The translations under genes were made by a program, and so were the position numbers. A model generated the notes under the pieces. The model saw only the letters and a list, made by a program, of their open reading frames with translations, had not been told where the DNA came from and did not search any database. From Cupriavidus phytohabitans (GTDB lineage: Bacteria; Pseudomonadota; Gammaproteobacteria; Burkholderiales; Burkholderiaceae): DNA of 64,000 nt. The stretch spans positions 210,174 to 274,173 of the forward strand of contig NZ_AUFE01000002.1 in the NCBI RefSeq assembly GCF_000426345.1, in the 5' to 3' direction. Below are positions 33,261 through 42,792 of the stretch, piece after piece; within the stretch, counting starts at the first letter, position 1; every line of letters starts with the position of its first letter.

Positions 33261-34598
33261 ATGACGCCATCCACCGCCGATTCCCGCACGCTCGCCCTTG
33301 CCCGCGAGGCCGTGCTGTACACGCTGCCGCTGTATGAAATGGCGCGCATGCGCGCCGCCACCTGCCCGCGCCGCCGCCGCGAAGGCGCCTTTGCCGATGC
33401 ACGCCCCGACGGCACGCTGCGCTGGGTCAACCAGTTCTTCCACACGCGCCAGCTGCTGGGCCCGCAGCACCGGCAGGTGGTCACGCCCAACAACGACACG
33501 CTGTACAGCAACGCCTGGCTCGACCTGTCGCAGGGGCCGCTGCTGCTGGAGGTGCCGGACAGCGCCGGCCGCTACTACGTGCTCGGGCTGCTCGATTTCT
33601 ACACCAACCCCTTTGCCTACATTGGCAGCCGCACCACCGGCACGCAGGCCGGGCGCTTCCTGCTGCACGGTCCCGGCTGGCAGGGCGAAGCGCCGGCTGG
33701 CGCCACCGCCATCGCCTGTCCTACCGATGCGGTGTGGCTGCTGGGCCGGCTGCTGGTGGACGGGCCCGACGACCTGCCCGCGGTGCATGCGCTGCAGGAC
33801 CGCTTCCGGCTGACGCTGCCGGACGGCGGCGACCCGGTGCGCGCCTGCGACGTCGGCATGCAGCCCAACGAACACCTCGGCGCGTCGGCGCAGCAGGTGC
33901 GGCGCTACGCCGAAGTGGTGAACCGCGCGCTGCGCGAGAACCCGCCCCCGGCGGACGAGGCGGCGACCGTGCAGGCCTTCGCCGCGCTCGGCCTCGGTGC
34001 CGCGTGCGAGGGCGTGCCGCTGAAAGAAACGCAGGTGGCGCTGCTGGCCGCTGCCATGGAGCAGGTGCTGGCCGAACTGGCCCGGCCGATGCCTTCCGCA
34101 CTGGGTGGCGGCTGGAGCTTGCCGGTCGAGATCGGCGCGTCATTCGGCACGCGCTATGCCGAGCGCGCGCAGGTGGCGCGCAACTACATCGGCGCGCTCG
34201 GCATGGAAGAGGCCATGTACATCATCGCCGACTGCGACGCGCAGGGACGCCCGCTTGACGGCAACGATCCGCACGAGCTGGTGTTCCCCGCCGGAAAGCT
34301 GCCGCAGGTGGGCGCGTTCTGGTCGCTGACCATGTATGACAAGGGCGACTGCATGCTGGTGGAGAACCCGATCGGCCGCTATTCGCTGGGCGACCGCTCG
34401 CCGAGCCTGCGCTACGAGCCGGACGGCAGCCTGCGCCTGCACCTGGGTGCCGCGGCGCCGCGCGACGCGGCGCGCCACGGCAACTGGCTGCCGGCGCCGG
34501 CGGGGCCCTTCTACGTGGCGCTGCGGCTCTACGTGCCCGGCGAGGCGCACCTTGGCAAGACCTTCCCGTACCCGGGCATCCAGGCCATGGAGGCATGA
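33261..34598 (+). CDS. DUF1254/DUF1214-domain protein B
   Basis: A 445-residue paralogue of the preceding protein. ATG 33261 follows GAGGAG. It keeps the same landmarks: VTPNNDTLYSNAWLDLSQGP, RYYVLGLLDFYTNPFAYIGS, HELVFPAGKLPQVGAFWSLT, RSPSLRYEPDGSL and NWLPAPAGPFYVALRLYVPG. It too lacks a signal peptide. The two copies have diverged a good deal, so they are more likely two subunits or sequential enzymes than a recent duplication. Its stop overlaps an ATG, and the next Bug gene starts two bases later. Confidence 0.85.
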   Translation: MTPSTADSRTLALAREAVLYTLPLYEMARMRAATCPRRRREGAFADARPDGTLRWVNQFFHTRQLLGPQHRQVVTPNNDTLYSNAWLDLSQGPLLLEVPDSAGRYYVLGLLDFYTNPFAYIGSRTTGTQAGRFLLHGPGWQGEAPAGATAIACPTDAVWLLGRLLVDGPDDLPAVHALQDRFRLTLPDGGDPVRACDVGMQPNEHLGASAQQVRRYAEVVNRALRENPPPADEAATVQAFAALGLGAACEGVPLKETQVALLAAAMEQVLAELARPMPSALGGGWSLPVEIGASFGTRYAERAQVARNYIGALGMEEAMYIIADCDAQGRPLDGNDPHELVFPAGKLPQVGAFWSLTMYDKGDCMLVENPIGRYSLGDRSPSLRYEPDGSLRLHLGAAAPRDAARHGNWLPAPAGPFYVALRLYVPGEAHLGKTFPYPGIQAMEA

Positions 34599-34600
34599 CG

Positions 34601-35602
34601 ATGACTGCTGACAAGATATCGCGCAGGGCCCTGCTGGCACGCATGCGCGACGTGGCGCTGCTGGGCGCGGCGCCGGCGCTGGCGCCGCTGGCTGCACTGG
34701 CGCAGGCGTATCCGGCGCGCACGGTGCGCCTGCTTTCCCCGTATGGTCCCGGCGGGTCCAACGACACCTCGGCACGGCTGCTGGCCGAAGCGCTGAGCCG
34801 CAAGTATGGCCAGCAGTTCGTGGTCGAGAACAAGCCGGGCGCCGGCACCCGGGTCGCCAACGAAACGCTGGCCCGCGCCGCTCCCGATGGCTACACGCTG
34901 CTGTGGGCGGCCGCGCCGTTTGCCATCAATACGGCGGCCGGCCTGCCGCAGCAATACGACATCCACAAGGACTTCGTCGCGGTGGGGCCGCGCGTGCTCG
35001 GGCCGGTGTTCCTGATCGTCAAGGCGGATTCGCCGGCGCGTTCGGTGGCGGATTTCGTGAAGCTGGCGCGGGCCAAGGCGGACGGCGTCACCTTCGCCTC
35101 GCCCGGTGCCGGGTCCGGGCCGCACCTGACCGCGGAACTGTTCGGCGCGCAGGCTAAGTTCAAGGTGCTGAACGTGCACTACCGTGGCGACGCCACTGCC
35201 TATACCGAGCTGCTGGCCGGCCGTGTCGACGCCACGCTCACCGCCATCACGACGGCGCTGCCGTTCATCAAGGCAGGGCAGCTGCGCGTGCTGGCGGTAG
35301 CGTCCGAGCAGCGCACGCCGGTCTATCCCGATGCGCCCACCTTCGTCGAGCAGGGCTATCCCGGCGTGACCGGCTACGGCTGGTTCGGCCTGATGGCGCC
35401 GGCAGGCACGCCCGCGGCGATCGTGCGCCAGCTCAACCAGGATGCCAGCGCGGTGCTGTCCGGCGCGGACGTGCGCAGCAAGCTGGCGGGGCTGGGATTG
35501 CAGCCCGAGCCGGGCGACAGTGCCGGCTTTGCGCGGTTCATCGATGCGGAAGTGCGCAAGTGGGCGGCGGTGATCAAGGCCAGCGGCGTGGTGCTGGAGT
35601 AG
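34601..35602 (+). CDS. Bug/TctC substrate-binding protein 5, possible Tat substrate
   Basis: A 333-residue receptor. ATG 34601 is chosen over the overlapping ATG 34595 because GGAGG at 34589-34593 is properly spaced only from the former. The N-terminus reads ISRRALLARMRDVALLG, a twin-arginine motif before the hydrophobic segment, so export could go through Tat. Family marks are YPARTVRLLSPYGPGGSNDT, VVENKPGAGTRVANET and APDGYTLLW. It is the last gene of the DUF1254 unit and is followed by a strong hairpin that separates it from the convergent MBL-fold gene. Confidence 0.88.
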   Translation: MTADKISRRALLARMRDVALLGAAPALAPLAALAQAYPARTVRLLSPYGPGGSNDTSARLLAEALSRKYGQQFVVENKPGAGTRVANETLARAAPDGYTLLWAAAPFAINTAAGLPQQYDIHKDFVAVGPRVLGPVFLIVKADSPARSVADFVKLARAKADGVTFASPGAGSGPHLTAELFGAQAKFKVLNVHYRGDATAYTELLAGRVDATLTAITTALPFIKAGQLRVLAVASEQRTPVYPDAPTFVEQGYPGVTGYGWFGLMAPAGTPAAIVRQLNQDASAVLSGADVRSKLAGLGLQPEPGDSAGFARFIDAEVRKWAAVIKASGVVLE

Positions 35603-35608
35603 CGGCAT

Positions 35609-35640
35609 GCACGCCGCACGCAGGCGTGCGTGTGGCGTGC
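35609..35640. terminator. Bidirectional terminator hairpin between convergent genes
   Basis: The outer arms are GCACGCC (35609-35615) and GGCGTGC (35634-35640). The inner arms GCACGC (35616-35621) and GCGTGC (35624-35629) close on a two-base loop, with a four-base bulge on one side. It lies exactly between the stops of Bug protein 5 (plus) and the MBL-fold gene (minus). There is no T run. Confidence 0.5.
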
Positions 35641-35650
35641 GGGCAGGCAT

Positions 35651-36904
35651 TCAGTGGATGCCGAAGGTGTCGTCCGCGCCGTGTTCCAGCATGTCGGCGG
35701 CGGCGCCATACAGGCTGCGCGACACATAGCTCCTGACCTGTCCGGCGCGCTGGCGCAGCCACGCGGCCTTGAACCGGCGCGCCTCGGCCAGCGCGGGCGC
35801 ATTCCCCGGGGCCAGCGCGAGCACGTCGATCACATGCAGCGCGAGCTGCGTTTCGCCGCGTTCGGCCAGCGCTTGCGCATGGCGGATCAGCGCGCCGTGG
35901 TCGGCCACCGCCGCGGCAATCTCCGCGGCGGCATCCTGCGGCGCGGCCGGGTGCAGCGTGGTCGCGTTGCGGTCCCACCAGCCGTTTTCCGAGCGGTAGA
36001 TGTCGCGCGCGATATAGCTGGGATCGCCGTACGTCGGCCGCATCCACGGCTGCTCGAACAGCTCCGCAGGCGGCTTCAGCGCGGCCAGCATCTGGCGCTC
36101 GTTGCACCCGGCGTTCATCAGCCGCACCACCTCGGCGCGCAGCCAGCGCAGCGCGCGCGCGGTCTGGCCCAGCACGCGTTCGCATTCCGCTTCGCCATGC
36201 AGCATGGGACCGAACTCACGCACCACGATACGCGGCTGCAGCGCGGCCATGCGCTCCAGCGTCTCGGCCCAGCGCACGGTATCGCGCAGCGTGCGGAAGG
36301 GCGTGCCGACATTGGGAATGGAATCGATCACGGCCGGTCCGCCGTACAGCACGCGCCGCCCCGGCAGCCAGACCGCGATCGCATCGTCGGTCTCCGAGGG
36401 CGCCCACAGCAGCTCGGCGCGACGCTCGCCGTGGCCGAGCGTCAGGCCATCCGCGAAGGTCTCGGTCGGCGCGGTATGGTTGAGCTTGCCCGCCAGCGCG
36501 CCGGCCGGGCGGCGGAACTGGATCTCCGCCATCCGTTCCTGCATGCGGGCGGTCTCGCGATAGCGCGCCTGGCGCGCCAGCACGTTGACGTGGGCAAGCA
36601 CGCGCGGCGCCGGCTCGCCGCGCGCGGCGGCATGGTCGAGCCATTGCCGCACGCCGGCGTTGTAGCCCATATGGCCGTGGCTGTAGCACAGCGCCAGCAC
36701 CGGCAGGCTGGTCTGCGTGCGCAGCGCCTCGATCATGCCGGCGGTGACGCGGCCGCCCGGGCCGCTGTCGACCACCAGCAGTCCGCCGCCAACGTCGGCG
36801 ACGAAGCTCTGTCCCTGTCCGTGCAACAGCCAGACGCCGTCCTCGACCGGTTCGATCCCGGCGCCGGTGACCAGCGCGGCGGGCCTGTCCTCGAAATCCT
36901 GCAT
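35651..36904 (-). CDS. Alkylsulfatase-like MBL-fold protein with altered metal motif
   Basis: A 417-residue protein starting at ATG 36904. The N-terminal metallo-beta-lactamase fold (DGVWLLHGQGQSFVADVGGG, VVDSGPGGRVTAGMI) is followed by a domain with NGWWDRNATTLHP, like the dimerisation domain of SdsA1-type alkylsulfatases. The key metal motif is changed: where the family has HxHxDH, this protein reads SHGHMGYNAG, keeping His76 and His78 but with Gly80 and Tyr81 in place of Asp and His. Binding of a full dinuclear zinc site is therefore doubtful; a mononuclear or other role is possible. It is divergent from the CoA-transferase gene. Confidence 0.78.
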   Translation of the reverse strand: MQDFEDRPAALVTGAGIEPVEDGVWLLHGQGQSFVADVGGGLLVVDSGPGGRVTAGMIEALRTQTSLPVLALCYSHGHMGYNAGVRQWLDHAAARGEPAPRVLAHVNVLARQARYRETARMQERMAEIQFRRPAGALAGKLNHTAPTETFADGLTLGHGERRAELLWAPSETDDAIAVWLPGRRVLYGGPAVIDSIPNVGTPFRTLRDTVRWAETLERMAALQPRIVVREFGPMLHGEAECERVLGQTARALRWLRAEVVRLMNAGCNERQMLAALKPPAELFEQPWMRPTYGDPSYIARDIYRSENGWWDRNATTLHPAAPQDAAAEIAAAVADHGALIRHAQALAERGETQLALHVIDVLALAPGNAPALAEARRFKAAWLRQRAGQVRSYVSRSLYGAAADMLEHGADDTFGIH

Positions 36905-37281
36905 GCGTGGCTCCCTGAGCAAAAGAATGGATGCGGCTGCCGCCATCGGCCGGATGCATGCGGCTTGCCCTGACGGCAATGTCGCGCAAGCGGATGGCGC
37001 ATGGGATTGGGGAAACTCCCCGCAAGCCGACGCGCATCGCCCGTCGGGCCAGCGCCGGCGCGGTGCGGGAGCCGGCCACGCTGGCGCGGTGTGAACCGGT
37101 GGTTAGCAGCCGGCGTTGCGCGGCAGTTCCCGGTTGTCGCCTGGTGCGCTAAGGCGGCAGCGAAGCCCGGGATTGCCCGCGGTGCTAACCGTGGGTTTAC
37201 GCCCCCGCGATCCGGGCATCTGCCGCAAAAGGCGCGGCTGCCACATGATGTCTCCGCATCAACGGAACGGGAGTGGAACGC
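36905..37281. other. Divergent regulatory region between MBL and CoA-transferase genes
   Basis: 377 bases without a gene of its own. It contains the inverted pair GGTTAGCA (37101-37108) and TGCTAACC (37183-37190), 74 bases apart, each in a longer similar context (AACCGGTGGTTAGCA against the complement of TGCTAACCGTGGGTT, 12 of 15 positions equal). This could be two binding sites for one regulator in opposite orientation. No clear promoter hexamers are visible. Confidence 0.5.
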
Positions 37282-38499
37282 ATGGCAAGCCGGCAAGACC
37301 TGCCCCTGGCAGGCATTCGGGTAGCGGAGTTCGGGCAGTTCATCGCGGCGCCAGGCGCGGCCATGATGCTGGCCGACCTGGGCGCCGACGTGGTCAAGGT
37401 GGAAGCGCTGCGCGGCGACAGCGCGCGGCGCTTCGACGGCACCAGCCCGCAGAGCCCGATGTTCCTGGCGTACAACCGCGGCAAGCGCGGCATCGCGCTG
37501 GACCTGCGCAGCAGCGCTGGCGTGGAGGCGGCGCGCCGGCTGGCACTGTCCAGCGATGTGGTGCTGCATAACACCCGCCACGGGGTGATGGAAGCGCTGG
37601 GCCTCGACGCCGGCACGCTGCGCGCAGCGAAACCGGAACTGGTCTATGCCGCGATCAGCGGCTTCGGTACGCGCGGCCCGTCGCGCTCGCGCCCCGGGCT
37701 GGACATCGCCGCGCAGGCCGAAAGCGGCATGATGTCCGTCACCGGCGAGGCCGGCGGGCAACCGCTGAAGGCCGGCTTCGCGCTGATCGACGCGGCCACC
37801 GCGCTGGCCGCTGGCAACGCCATCCTCGCCGCGCTGTTCCGCCGCGTGCGCACCGGCATGGGCGAGACCGTCGAGACCTCGCTGCTGCGGGTCGGCATCC
37901 AGCTGCAGGCGCAGCTGTGGGCCGAGTACCAGTGTTCCGGCGCGCTGCCGGTGCGCAGCGGCAACAGCCAGCCCAAGGCCGCGCCCGCGGCCGACGTGAT
38001 CGCGGTGGCGGACGGGCACGTGGTGCTGTCGGCATACCTGGACGAGCACTTCGGCCGCCTGTGCCAGGCCATCGGCCAGCCCGCGCTGGCGCATGACCCG
38101 CGCTTCGCCAGCAATGCGCTGCGCGTGCAGAACCGCCCCGCGTTGCTGGCCATCCTGCGGAAAGCGCTGCGCCACCTCAGTGGCGATGCCGCGCGAGCGT
38201 TGCTGGAGCACCATCACGTCGTCGTCGGTGTGGTGCGCGACTACCGCCAGGTCGGCGCCAGCGACGACGTGCGCGCCGGCGGCATCCTGCGCGCGGTCGG
38301 CAACGGCGAGGGCGGCCAGCTGGAGCTGCCGGGACTGCCGTTCACGCTGGCAAGCATGAAGACTGACGACATAGCCGTCGTGCCACGGCTCGGCCAACAC
38401 ACTGCCGAGGTGCTGGCCGAACTCGGCTACGACGCCGCGCAGATCAACGATCTGGTCCGCGCCGGTGCGATCGGCTGCGAACAAACGGAGGCGGCATGA
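37282..38499 (+). CDS. CaiB/BaiF-type (family III) CoA-transferase
   Basis: A 405-residue family III CoA-transferase, which moves CoA between carboxylic acids without a ping-pong enzyme-CoA intermediate. ATG 37282 follows GGGAG. Landmarks are IRVAEFGQFIAAPGAAMMLADLGADVVKVE at the N-terminus (in part), the catalytic aspartate Asp141 in SRPGLDIAAQAES, and GMGETVETSLLRVGIQL. It overlaps the enoyl-CoA hydratase gene by 4 bases. With the two acyl-CoA dehydrogenases downstream it would supply the acyl-CoA for a beta-oxidation-like route. Donor and acceptor are unknown. Confidence 0.9.
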   Translation: MASRQDLPLAGIRVAEFGQFIAAPGAAMMLADLGADVVKVEALRGDSARRFDGTSPQSPMFLAYNRGKRGIALDLRSSAGVEAARRLALSSDVVLHNTRHGVMEALGLDAGTLRAAKPELVYAAISGFGTRGPSRSRPGLDIAAQAESGMMSVTGEAGGQPLKAGFALIDAATALAAGNAILAALFRRVRTGMGETVETSLLRVGIQLQAQLWAEYQCSGALPVRSGNSQPKAAPAADVIAVADGHVVLSAYLDEHFGRLCQAIGQPALAHDPRFASNALRVQNRPALLAILRKALRHLSGDAARALLEHHHVVVGVVRDYRQVGASDDVRAGGILRAVGNGEGGQLELPGLPFTLASMKTDDIAVVPRLGQHTAEVLAELGYDAAQINDLVRAGAIGCEQTEAA

Positions 38500-39176
38500 G
38501 CGCAACCCCGGCCACATCGCCGGTGCTGCTGGTGCGCCATGCCGGCTGGGCCGAGATCGTGCTGAACCGCCCGGCGCGCCGCAACGCCATCGACGCTGCG
38601 CTGGCCCGCGCGCTGGCCGATGCCGTCGACACCATCAACGCCGATGCCGAAACGCGCGCCGTGCTGCTGCGCGGCGCCGATGGCGCCTTCTGTTCGGGCC
38701 TGGACCTGAAGGCCCTGCAGGCGGAGCCCGGTGGCATGGCCGCGTTTGCGCGGATTTGGGAACGGGTACACGAGTCCCTGTTGCAAAGCCGCAAGGCCTG
38801 GATCGTCGCGCTGGAGCGCCATGCGGTCAACGGCGGCGCGGCACTGGCGCTGGCCGGCGACCTGATGGTCTGCGGTGCCGGCGCCTTCCTGCAGATCGGC
38901 GAGATCCGCCTCGGCATGGCCGCACCGCGCAACGCGGCGTGGCTCGCGCTGCGGCATTCCGAAGCGGTGGCGGCGCGGCTGTGCCTGCTGGGCGACCGGG
39001 TGCCGGCCGCCGAACTGTTGCGGCTGGGCATTGCCACCGAAGTCACCGACGACGCCCAGGTGCTGGACCGCGCGCGCGAACTGGCCGCGACCATCGCCGG
39101 CTTCCCCGCCGACGGCGTCGCTGCGATCAAGGGCGGCATGCGCGCCGCCAGCACCCGCCGCCATATCCATCACTGA
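38496..39176 (+). CDS. Enoyl-CoA hydratase/isomerase family protein
   Basis: A crotonase-fold protein of 226 residues, shorter than the usual 255-260. The oxyanion-hole segments are GAFCSGLDLKAL and VNGGAALALAGDLMVC. The second catalytic Glu is present in QIGEIRLGM, while the first position (Glu in GGGxE) is Ala here (GGAAL). One catalytic acid is thus retained, compatible with isomerase or a restricted hydratase. The C-terminal helices that swap between subunits are shortened, ending RRHIHH. It overlaps the CoA-transferase by 4 bases and precedes the dehydrogenase pair. Confidence 0.85.
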   Translation: MSATPATSPVLLVRHAGWAEIVLNRPARRNAIDAALARALADAVDTINADAETRAVLLRGADGAFCSGLDLKALQAEPGGMAAFARIWERVHESLLQSRKAWIVALERHAVNGGAALALAGDLMVCGAGAFLQIGEIRLGMAAPRNAAWLALRHSEAVAARLCLLGDRVPAAELLRLGIATEVTDDAQVLDRARELAATIAGFPADGVAAIKGGMRAASTRRHIHH

Positions 39177-39189
39177 AGCGAGACCCCGC

Positions 39190-40413
<1,224 letters not shown>

Positions 40414-40443
40414 TCCCCGCACCGCTGCAACAGGAACCAATCC

Positions 40444-41607
40444 ATGAGCGACTTTCAGGACGATCAGGACGATCGCCGCATGCTGCAGGAAAGCGTGCGG
40501 CGCTATGTCGAACGCGACTACGGCTTCGCGCAGCGTGGCGCGGCGCTGGCCGGGCCGGGCGGCTTCTCGCGCAGGCACTGGCAGGCTTTTGCGGAATTCG
40601 GCTGGCTGGCGCTGGGCCTGCCGCAAGCGTGCGGCGGCCTCGGCGATGCCAGCGACCAGGCCTTGCTGGCCGAGGAGCTGGGCCGCGCGCAGCCAGCCGA
40701 ACCGTGGCTGGCCAATGCCGCGCTGTGCGCGCCGCTGCTGGCCGCGTGCGGCGATCCGGCGCATGTGGCCACTGCGATGGCGATGGCGGAAGGACGCACG
40801 CTGCTGGCACTGGCCGCGTGGGAGCCGCAGGGGCGCCATGACGCCTTCGACGTTGCCACCACCGCGCGGCAGCACGACGATGCCACTGGCCGGTGGACGC
40901 TGGATGGCCGCAAGACCCTGGTCCTCGCCGGCGGCAGCGCCGACGTGCTGCTGGTGCTGGCCCGCACCAGCGGCGCGCGCCGCGAGTGCGACGGCCTGAC
41001 GCTGTTCGCCGTGCCGGCCGCAACGCGCGGCATCCACATCGAATCGCTGCCGACCTACGACGGCCGCCAGACCGCGAACGTGACGCTGCGCCGCGTCAGC
41101 GTGCCGGACAGTGCCCGCATCGGGGTGGTGGATGGCGCCTGGCCGCTGGTCGAAGCGGCCATCGACCATGCCACTACGATGGCCTGCGCCGAAGCGGTCG
41201 GGACCATGGCCCGTGCCTTCGAACTGACGCGCGACTATGTGACGACGCGCGAGCAGTTCGGCCGCCCGCTGTCCGCCAACCAGGTGATCCGCCATCGGCT
41301 GGTGGACCTGTATGTCAGCGTCGGACAGGCGCGCGCCATCACCGAGGCCGCCGCTGCGGCCCTGCACGGCGATGTGCCCGCGCGCCGGCGCGCGGTCTCG
41401 CTCGCCAAGGCTTTCGTGTCGGTCGCGGGGCGGGCGCTTGGCGAGGACGTGGTGCAGCTGCACGGCGCGGTGGGCATGACAGACGAGATGGAGATCGGCC
41501 ACTGCTACAAGCGGCTGGCCGCGCTGGCGAATCTGTTCGGCGATGCAGACTGGCATTACGAACGGCTGGCGGAGTCTGATCAGGCGGCGCAGGCGCACGC
41601 AGCCTGA
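40444..41607 (+). CDS. Acyl-CoA dehydrogenase, PimD-like small subunit
   Basis: A 387-residue acyl-CoA dehydrogenase homologue. It starts MSDFQDDQDDRRMLQESVRR, has a variable middle domain with RWTLDGRKTLVLAGGSADVL instead of the usual FAD consensus, and a helical C-terminal domain with TREQFGRPLSANQVIRHRLV and VVQLHGAVGMTDEMEIGHCY. It resembles PimD and is expected to pair with the preceding protein. The next gene, Bug protein 6, begins 103 bases later and may share the transcript. Confidence 0.87.
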   Translation: MSDFQDDQDDRRMLQESVRRYVERDYGFAQRGAALAGPGGFSRRHWQAFAEFGWLALGLPQACGGLGDASDQALLAEELGRAQPAEPWLANAALCAPLLAACGDPAHVATAMAMAEGRTLLALAAWEPQGRHDAFDVATTARQHDDATGRWTLDGRKTLVLAGGSADVLLVLARTSGARRECDGLTLFAVPAATRGIHIESLPTYDGRQTANVTLRRVSVPDSARIGVVDGAWPLVEAAIDHATTMACAEAVGTMARAFELTRDYVTTREQFGRPLSANQVIRHRLVDLYVSVGQARAITEAAAAALHGDVPARRRAVSLAKAFVSVAGRALGEDVVQLHGAVGMTDEMEIGHCYKRLAALANLFGDADWHYERLAESDQAAQAHAA

Positions 41608-41710
41608 GGCGCCATCCGACCTTACCCGGGGCGCCGGCGAGCGCCCGTTCACAAGAAAGCCGGCAACGCACCGGCACAGCGCGGCCAATGCGCCGCACGG
41701 AGACAGCAGC

Positions 41711-42706
41711 ATGTTGAACCATTCCACCGGCGCCCGCCGGGCCGGCTCTGCCCTCATTGCGGCGCTGGCCCTGGCGGCCGCCCCCGGCGCGCACGCCGAG
41801 GCCGCCTACCCCAACCGGCCGATCCGCATGGTGCTGCCCTCGGGCGCCGGCACCGTGACCGACCAGACCGCACGGCTGGTCGCCGAGCGCCTGACCACGG
41901 CGCTGAAGCAGCCGGTCGTGGTCGACAACCGCCCCGGCGCCAACGGCATCATCGCCAGCGAGACCGTGGCCCGCGCCGCCCCGGACGGATACACGCTGCT
42001 GTTCACCTATTCCGCCACGCTGACGGTGAACCCGTGGACCACGCCGTCGCTGCCCTATGACCCGGTCAGGGATTTCACGCCGATCGCGCGCCCCAGCGCG
42101 CCGGGCGGCAACCTGCTCGCCGTCAGCGCCGGCGTGCCCGTGCGCAACCTGCAGGAACTGCTGGCCTATGTGAAGGCCAGCAAGAGCGAACTGGCGTACT
42201 GCTCGTGGGGCGTGGGCTCTGGCGGCCACCTGGCGATGGAGTACCTGAAGGCGAAGACCGGCATCCACCTGCGCCATATCCCCTACAAGACCGCGACCCA
42301 GTGCAGCAACGACCTGGCCGCCGGCCACGTGACCATCGGCATCACCGATTCGGTCTCGTCCATCCCGCACCTGAAATCCAGCCGCATTCGCGGCATTGCC
42401 GTGTCGGGCCCGGAGCGGCTGCTGCCCACGCCCGACGTGCCGACCATGACCGAGCAGGGCGTGCCGTTCCAGCAAGCCAGCTGGGTCGCGTTGTTCGGGC
42501 CCAGGGGCTTGCCCGCGCCGATCGTCGCGCGGCTCAACGCGGAGGTGAACCGCATCCTGCAATCGCCCGAAGACCGCGAACGCTTCGCCGCGATGAACCT
42601 GAAGCCGGCCACGCCGGCCAGCGCGGCGGAACTGGCGAAGCTCGTCAGCGCCGACCTTGCGGCATGGGGCGAGGTGGTGAAGGTGGCGGGACTGAAGGCG
42701 GACTGA
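41711..42706 (+). CDS. Bug/TctC substrate-binding protein 6
   Basis: A 331-residue periplasmic receptor; signal peptide ending AAPGAHAEA. Family marks are YPNRPIRMVLPSGAGTVTDQ, VVVDNRPGANGIIAS and APDGYTLLF. The ligand loop SGAGTVTDQ departs from the usual PGGxTD. Two Cys (YCSWGVGSGG and TQCSND) occur in the mature domain, unlike the other seven copies. It follows the acyl-CoA dehydrogenases and precedes a porin, repeating the porin-plus-Bug pattern seen at 15-17 kb. The 3' end carries an imperfect 11-base duplication (ACTGAAGGCGG) around the stop codon. Confidence 0.9.
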   Translation: MLNHSTGARRAGSALIAALALAAAPGAHAEAAYPNRPIRMVLPSGAGTVTDQTARLVAERLTTALKQPVVVDNRPGANGIIASETVARAAPDGYTLLFTYSATLTVNPWTTPSLPYDPVRDFTPIARPSAPGGNLLAVSAGVPVRNLQELLAYVKASKSELAYCSWGVGSGGHLAMEYLKAKTGIHLRHIPYKTATQCSNDLAAGHVTIGITDSVSSIPHLKSSRIRGIAVSGPERLLPTPDVPTMTEQGVPFQQASWVALFGPRGLPAPIVARLNAEVNRILQSPEDRERFAAMNLKPATPASAAELAKLVSADLAAWGEVVKVAGLKAD

Positions 42707-42720
42707 AGGCGGAATGAGGG

Positions 42721-42759
42721 CAACAAGCAACAAGCAACAAGCGCAACACACGCAACACA
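42721..42759 (+). repeat. Tandem repeats in the porin leader
   Basis: Three exact copies of CAACAAG (42721-42741) are followed by two copies of CGCAACACA (42742-42759), ending 33 bases before the porin start. The stretch is A/C-rich and should be unstructured in RNA. It may be a translation enhancer or small-RNA target, or simply a slippage product. Confidence 0.7.
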
Positions 42760-42792
42760 CGAAGACAACAACGAGGACGGGAGACAGGCAGC

